A stretch of 64,000 nucleotides of DNA from an uncultured Desulfosarcina sp. (lineage in GTDB: Bacteria > Desulfobacterota > Desulfobacteria > Desulfobacterales > Desulfosarcinaceae), in contig NZ_OY764190.1 of assembly GCF_963668215.1 (NCBI RefSeq), positions 124,001-188,000 on the forward strand, read 5' to 3'. Both the position numbers and the translations under genes were made by a program. Under the pieces are notes generated by a model, which saw nothing but the letters and a program-made list of their open reading frames with translations, was not told where the DNA came from and made no database searches. This document shows positions 60,238 to 64,000 of this stretch, piece by piece. Numbering within the stretch: position 1 is the first letter of the stretch; each line of letters begins with the position of its first letter.

Positions 60238-62775
60238 ATGGAAGCCGTTACAGCAAAGAAGATCAACGGTGAAGAAAAACCGATCGGCCTGGAGCCGTTC
60301 GACAAGGAATGGCCGGTGGGCGAGTCCGCCATGACGGAAAATCCCTCCCCTTTTCCGCGCATCAACCGGTTCCGGAAGTTTGCCTGGGACATGGAGTTCA
60401 CCGTCGATCACCAACGGGCCTGCCTGGTCACCGAGGCTTACCGCAAAAACGAGGACAAGCCCCAGATCGTCAAATGCGCCCTGGCGTTGAAGCATGTGCT
60501 GGCCAACGTACCCATAACGATTCAAAACGACGAACTGATCGTCGGAGAAATGGCCGCGCCCATCAAATCCGCACCCATATTTCCCGAATTTTCCTATAAC
60601 TGGGTCATGGATGAGATGAAAAATCACCCCTGGAAAGACCGGCTGCACGACAATTACTATATCACCAGGGACGCCGAAAAAAAGCTGACTGCGATCAGGG
60701 ACTACTGGAAGGGCAATACGGTCGAAGAGAAAATCATCGCCCGGCTGTCCGAGGACGAAAAGAAGGGGACCAACCTGGGACGGGGGCTTTATCTTCTGAA
60801 TCTTTACATGTTCGGCGGCGTGGGGCATTTGCAGGCCAACTACGAGAAGCTTTTTTCCCTCGGCTATGACGGGATCAGAAAGCAGGTGCAGAAAAAGCTG
60901 TTGACCCTCGATCCGACCCTCCCGCAGGATCTGGCCAAAAGGGACTTCTACCAGGCGGAGCTGATTGCCCTGGATGCCGCAACCACCTATCTGAAACGCT
61001 ACGCAGCCTTGGCCCGCGACATGGCTGAAAATGAGCGGGACGAATCCTGGAAACGGGAGCTGTTGAAGATCGCGGACAATTGCGACTGGGTGTCTGAAAA
61101 CCCACCGAGGACGTTCTGGGAAGCATTGCAGCTCTGGTTCATGGCCACCACGATTTTACTGATCGAATCCAACGGCCATTCCGTATCCTTCGGCCGGTTC
61201 GACCAGTACATGTATCCGTTCTATCGCCGCGATATCGACAGCGGCGAGGCAACCAAGGAAGAAATCCAGGAACTGATCGAGATCATCTTCATCAAGGATC
61301 TGTGGTGGACCAAGCTCCGGGACCGGCTGACGGTAATCCCCAACTCCGGCCGGGGCATGGGCGGAGACAGCCTGACCATCGGCGGCGTGGACAAGGACGG
61401 CAACGACGCCACCAACGATTTAAGCTATATGGTGCTCGATGCCCATGCCCACACCCGTTCGGGCGTTCCCTGGCTGGCGGTTCGTTTTCACAAAAACACG
61501 CCCTGGGAATTCAAGGTCAAAACCATCAACAACATTCGCATCGGCACCGGGCAGCCCAAGCTGTTCAATGACGAAGCGGCCATACCGGCATCCCTGAAAG
61601 CCGGACGGACCCTGGATGATTCCCGCAACTATCACGTGGTGGGATGTGTCGAGATCGATGCCGGCGGCAAGGAGTATGGCTGGCACGATTCGGCTTATTT
61701 CAATATCGCCAAGGTGCTCGAACTGGCCATCAACGACGGCCGCTGCATCGGCTGCGGCACCCACTGCCCCCGATGGGACGACTGCGGCGGTGCGGGCAAA
61801 CGCCTGGGACCCAGAACCGGCAGCCTGGCTGATTTCAAATCCTTCGACGAAGTCAAAACCAGCTACGACCGGCAGATGAAATACTGGGTGGATCAGATGA
61901 TCGCCGGCACGGAGATCATGGACCTGGTGCACCAGCAGCTCAAGCCCCTGCCCTATCTCTCACTGCTCACGGACGACTGCATCGAGCGGGGCGTGGACGT
62001 GACGGCCGGCGGTGCGGTCTACAATTTCACCGGTCCCCAGGCGGTCGGGGTCGGCACGGTGGCGGACGGGTTTGCCACGATCAAGCAACTGGTGTTTGAA
62101 GAGAAGAAGGCCACCGGCAGGGATCTTCTGGATGCCTGCGAGCAAAACTGGAACGGATACGAGGCCCTGTATGCCCTGGTGAACAGCAAGAAAGTCCACC
62201 ATTACGGCAATGACGACGATTATGCGGACGAACTGGCCAAATTCGGCGTCGATACCTACTGCAAATATGTGGAAGGCCGCCCCAATTCCCGCGGCGGGAC
62301 CTATCTTCCGGGCGTGTATTCCGTTTCCGCCAATGTCGGCCTCGGGCTGGTGCAATGGGCGTCCGTGGAAGGCCGCAAGGCCATGGAGCCGGTGTCCGAC
62401 TGCCTGGGTCCCGTCCACACCCAGGCCGGGTCCCATGATATCAAGGGCCCGACGGCCATCGCAAAATCGGTGACCAAGCTGGATCATATCCGGGCCGGCA
62501 ACGGGACCCTGTTGAACTGGAAATTCACGCCCGAATGCCTGAAAGGCGATGTCGGCCGGGATAACCTCATCTCCTTGATGGATGTCTATTTCGAGAGAAA
62601 AGGGATGCACAGCCAGTTCAACGTCGTCAGCAGAAAGACCCTCGAGGACGCCCTGGTCAACCCGGAAAAATACAAGGACCTGCTTGTCCGGGTTGCCGGG
62701 TACAGCGCCTTTTTTGTCGAGCTGAGCAAGCCGTTGCAGTACGATATTATTGGTAGGACCGAGCTTTCCATGTAA
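60238..62775 (+). CDS. Glycyl radical enzyme of unknown specificity with a four-cysteine insert
   Basis: An 845-residue glycyl radical enzyme. The active-site pair is Cys470/Glu472 in YHVVGCVEIDAGGKEYGWHD; the radical Gly821 is in LLVRVAGYSAFFVELSKPLQ. The GCVE motif and NDELIVGEMAAPIKSAPIFP, with PEFSYNWVMDEM, place it among the dehydratase/lyase-type enzymes (glycerol and propanediol dehydratases, CutC, IslA-like), not PFL, but I cannot match a known subgroup. Directly after the active site lies Cys503-x2-Cys506-x3-Cys510-x5-Cys516 (CIGCGTHCPRWDDCGGAGKR), a possible metal-binding loop absent from the well-known members I can compare. GGGAGGGGGAG precedes the ATG. Neighbours are an SCP2-like protein and a dedicated activase. 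Confidence 0.88.
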   Translation: MEAVTAKKINGEEKPIGLEPFDKEWPVGESAMTENPSPFPRINRFRKFAWDMEFTVDHQRACLVTEAYRKNEDKPQIVKCALALKHVLANVPITIQNDELIVGEMAAPIKSAPIFPEFSYNWVMDEMKNHPWKDRLHDNYYITRDAEKKLTAIRDYWKGNTVEEKIIARLSEDEKKGTNLGRGLYLLNLYMFGGVGHLQANYEKLFSLGYDGIRKQVQKKLLTLDPTLPQDLAKRDFYQAELIALDAATTYLKRYAALARDMAENERDESWKRELLKIADNCDWVSENPPRTFWEALQLWFMATTILLIESNGHSVSFGRFDQYMYPFYRRDIDSGEATKEEIQELIEIIFIKDLWWTKLRDRLTVIPNSGRGMGGDSLTIGGVDKDGNDATNDLSYMVLDAHAHTRSGVPWLAVRFHKNTPWEFKVKTINNIRIGTGQPKLFNDEAAIPASLKAGRTLDDSRNYHVVGCVEIDAGGKEYGWHDSAYFNIAKVLELAINDGRCIGCGTHCPRWDDCGGAGKRLGPRTGSLADFKSFDEVKTSYDRQMKYWVDQMIAGTEIMDLVHQQLKPLPYLSLLTDDCIERGVDVTAGGAVYNFTGPQAVGVGTVADGFATIKQLVFEEKKATGRDLLDACEQNWNGYEALYALVNSKKVHHYGNDDDYADELAKFGVDTYCKYVEGRPNSRGGTYLPGVYSVSANVGLGLVQWASVEGRKAMEPVSDCLGPVHTQAGSHDIKGPTAIAKSVTKLDHIRAGNGTLLNWKFTPECLKGDVGRDNLISLMDVYFERKGMHSQFNVVSRKTLEDALVNPEKYKDLLVRVAGYSAFFVELSKPLQYDIIGRTELSM

Positions 62776-62794
62776 AAACTTTTTAAAAGCGATA

Positions 62795-63838
62795 ATGATA
62801 ACCCCGTCAGACACCTCCACTCACCTCAAAGATGCCAAGCACCTGCCTGCGCAGGAAGAAGACCAACCCGAAAAACACGGCCTGGTCTTTAACATCCAGC
62901 ATTTCACCATCCATGACGGGCCGGGCATCCGCACGGAAATTTTCCTGAAGGGATGTGCGCTCAAATGCAAATGGTGCAGCAATCCGGAAAGCATCAGCGC
63001 CAGGCAGGAGCCCGGCGTATACGCCTCACGCTGCATCGGCATCGACAAATGCGGGTACTGCCTCAAGGTTTGCAGCCAGTGCGACCAAGGTGTTTTTCTC
63101 AGCCATGAAAACAAAATTGCCGGGATCGATCCGGCGCTTTGCACCGGATGCATGCAGTGTGCGGACGAATGTCCGGCAGATGCCATCGTGGTCTGGGGAA
63201 ACAAAATGTCTGTTGGGGAAGTGATGGCCGAGGTTTTGGACGATCTGCCCTTTTACGAAAAATCGGGGGGCGGGGTTACGATTTCGGGCGGAGATCCGTT
63301 GATCCAGTGGCCGTTTACCCTGGAAATCCTGAAACAATGCCGGCAGCACCACATCCATACCTGCGTCGAAACCGAACTTTATTGCAGCCCTTCCATCCTG
63401 GACGCCATCTATCCGTATACCGATCTTGTCATTACCGACATCAAGCATATGAATTCCGACAAACATCGGGAATACACCGGCGTGGAAAACGCTCGGATTC
63501 TCGATAACATCCGCAAGACCGTCGAAATGGGAAAGACGTTGATCATCCGCATACCGGTCATCCCCGGACACAACGACAGCGACGAGAATATCCGGGAAAC
63601 AGCAACATTCATATCGGAAAAACTATCCAACAAAGTGGTACAGGTTCAACTGCTTCCCTACCGTCCCCTTGGGCTTGAAAAATACGCATCCTTGAACCGG
63701 AGTTATCCTCTTACTGATCTGCAGTCCTATGATGTCCGGAAACAGAAAAAAGAGTTGGACCACCTGGTTGAATTGATGTGCCGGCACGGTGTTCCCGCCG
63801 TTGTCGGCAGCAGCGCTAAAATTGTAGAAGGAACGTAA
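62795..63838 (+). CDS. Glycyl radical enzyme activating enzyme (radical SAM)
   Basis: A 347-residue activase. FTIHDGPGIRTEIFLKGCAL and KCKWCSNPE provide the radical SAM CxxxCxxC cluster. An inserted region carries further cysteines: CIGIDKCGYCLKVCSQC and the regular CTGCMQCADECP. The first of these has unusual spacing compared with a normal ferredoxin motif. SGGGVTISGGDPL and IIRIPVIPGHNDSDENIRET follow. ATG at 62795 is preferred over a TTG at 62750, which lies inside the enzyme gene. It starts 19 bp after the enzyme stop and should install the radical at Gly821. The C-terminus is complete. Confidence 0.9.
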   Translation: MITPSDTSTHLKDAKHLPAQEEDQPEKHGLVFNIQHFTIHDGPGIRTEIFLKGCALKCKWCSNPESISARQEPGVYASRCIGIDKCGYCLKVCSQCDQGVFLSHENKIAGIDPALCTGCMQCADECPADAIVVWGNKMSVGEVMAEVLDDLPFYEKSGGGVTISGGDPLIQWPFTLEILKQCRQHHIHTCVETELYCSPSILDAIYPYTDLVITDIKHMNSDKHREYTGVENARILDNIRKTVEMGKTLIIRIPVIPGHNDSDENIRETATFISEKLSNKVVQVQLLPYRPLGLEKYASLNRSYPLTDLQSYDVRKQKKELDHLVELMCRHGVPAVVGSSAKIVEGT

Positions 63839-63874
63839 GTTTTCAGTATTAAAAAGTAAGGATAAGGGTTTGTT

Positions 63875-64000
63875 TCACACTTTTTTTAGGTTCTTTTTTC
63901 TGACTGAATCAGGAGTCCACCACCCGTTTTCAATCCTTCTTTTTAAATCGTTCTTCGTGATCAAGCAATTGATATTTCTTCTGATTCTTTCGATATGGTC
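63875..64000 (-). CDS. Possible 3' end of a gene running off the window
   Basis: A minus-strand frame is open from the window edge to a TGA at 63877-63875 and would encode at least 41 residues ending DSVRKKNLKKV, basic and with GWWTPDSV. There is no homology I recognise. The base composition is AT-rich, and a chance open frame of this length cannot be ruled out. Confidence 0.2.
   Translation of the reverse strand, partial: DHIERIRRNINCLITKNDLKRRIENGWWTPDSVRKKNLKKV

Noticed and set aside
60238..62775. Calling the second glycyl radical enzyme choline TMA-lyase or isethionate lyase
   Set aside because: The GCVE motif is shared, but overall stretches and the four-Cys insert do not match what I recall of those enzymes, and no microcompartment or sulfite genes are nearby.

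Overview
The window reads as a chromosome segment of an anaerobic Gram-negative bacterium, most likely a sulfate-reducer-type member of the Desulfobacterota (Desulfosarcina/Desulfobacterales-like). This is inferred from two different glycyl radical enzymes with their activases, a trpEGDCF operon, several PAS-rich sensor kinases, receiver proteins with a C-terminal Cys-rich tail, and the style of the intergenic palindromic repeats. No rRNA, tRNA or CRISPR array was seen.

Layout. (1) 1-12,200: an accessory dicarboxylate island bordered by transposase genes (a 3' fragment at 2-745 and an IS4-like transposase at 10,765-12,096). A PrpR-type sigma-54 activator faces a tartrate operon: tartrate/D-malate dehydrogenase, a tripartite tricarboxylate transporter (TctC, TctA, TctB), L-tartrate dehydratase-like alpha and beta subunits, and a D-tartrate dehydratase of the enolase superfamily. 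A GG-N10-GC sigma-54 promoter and a 17-bp intercistronic hairpin are visible. (2) 12,600-16,530: a MoxR ATPase / DUF58 / transglutaminase (TgpA-like) operon. (3) 16,650-17,660: a PIN-domain toxin-antitoxin pair between two copies of a GC-rich palindromic repeat. (4) 17,860-23,010: a four-gene operon with GntR/FadR regulator, glycyl radical enzyme resembling fumarate-adding (benzylsuccinate/alkylsuccinate) synthases, activase and FMN split-barrel protein, with a palindromic operator at its promoter. (5) 23,100-25,110: a degenerate receiver, endonuclease IV and a YheU-family protein. (6) 25,100-30,310: trpE-G-D-C-F, preceded by a complete transcription attenuator whose 25-residue leader peptide has three Trp codons; trpA and trpB are not here. 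(7) 30,560-33,430: response regulator, PAC2-family protein, PEP/pyruvate-binding-domain protein. (8) 33,490-40,550: TetR regulator and a SulP transporter with an unusual helical insertion, then a signalling cluster (cytidylate-kinase-like/receiver fusion, membrane histidine kinase, degenerate kinase, receiver). (9) 40,600-53,290: mostly housekeeping and conserved genes (citrate synthase, CBS protein, B12-type radical SAM protein, FmdB and NifX-like proteins, PhoH, TruD, RidA, LutC-like, an exported PIMT). (10) 53,600-64,000: a 1260-residue hybrid sensor kinase, a TetR regulator, an IS3 element, and an SCP2-like protein / glycyl radical enzyme / activase cluster. The glycyl radical enzyme carries a four-cysteine insert close to its active site.

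How it works together. The tartrate island could convert tartrate stereoisomers to oxaloacetate or related C3/C4 acids, feeding the citrate synthase encoded elsewhere in the window. The two glycyl radical modules are self-contained (regulator, enzyme, activase, extra partner) and are the best candidates for undescribed chemistry: one has a fumarate-adding signature but lacks the usual small subunits, and the other pairs a glycyl radical enzyme with a sterol-carrier-type lipid-binding protein. Several repeat families (trpG-trpD palindrome, CGTAAAAAGTC repeats, GGCCGGTC palindromes, CCCTCACCC palindromes) sit at gene boundaries and next to mobile genes.
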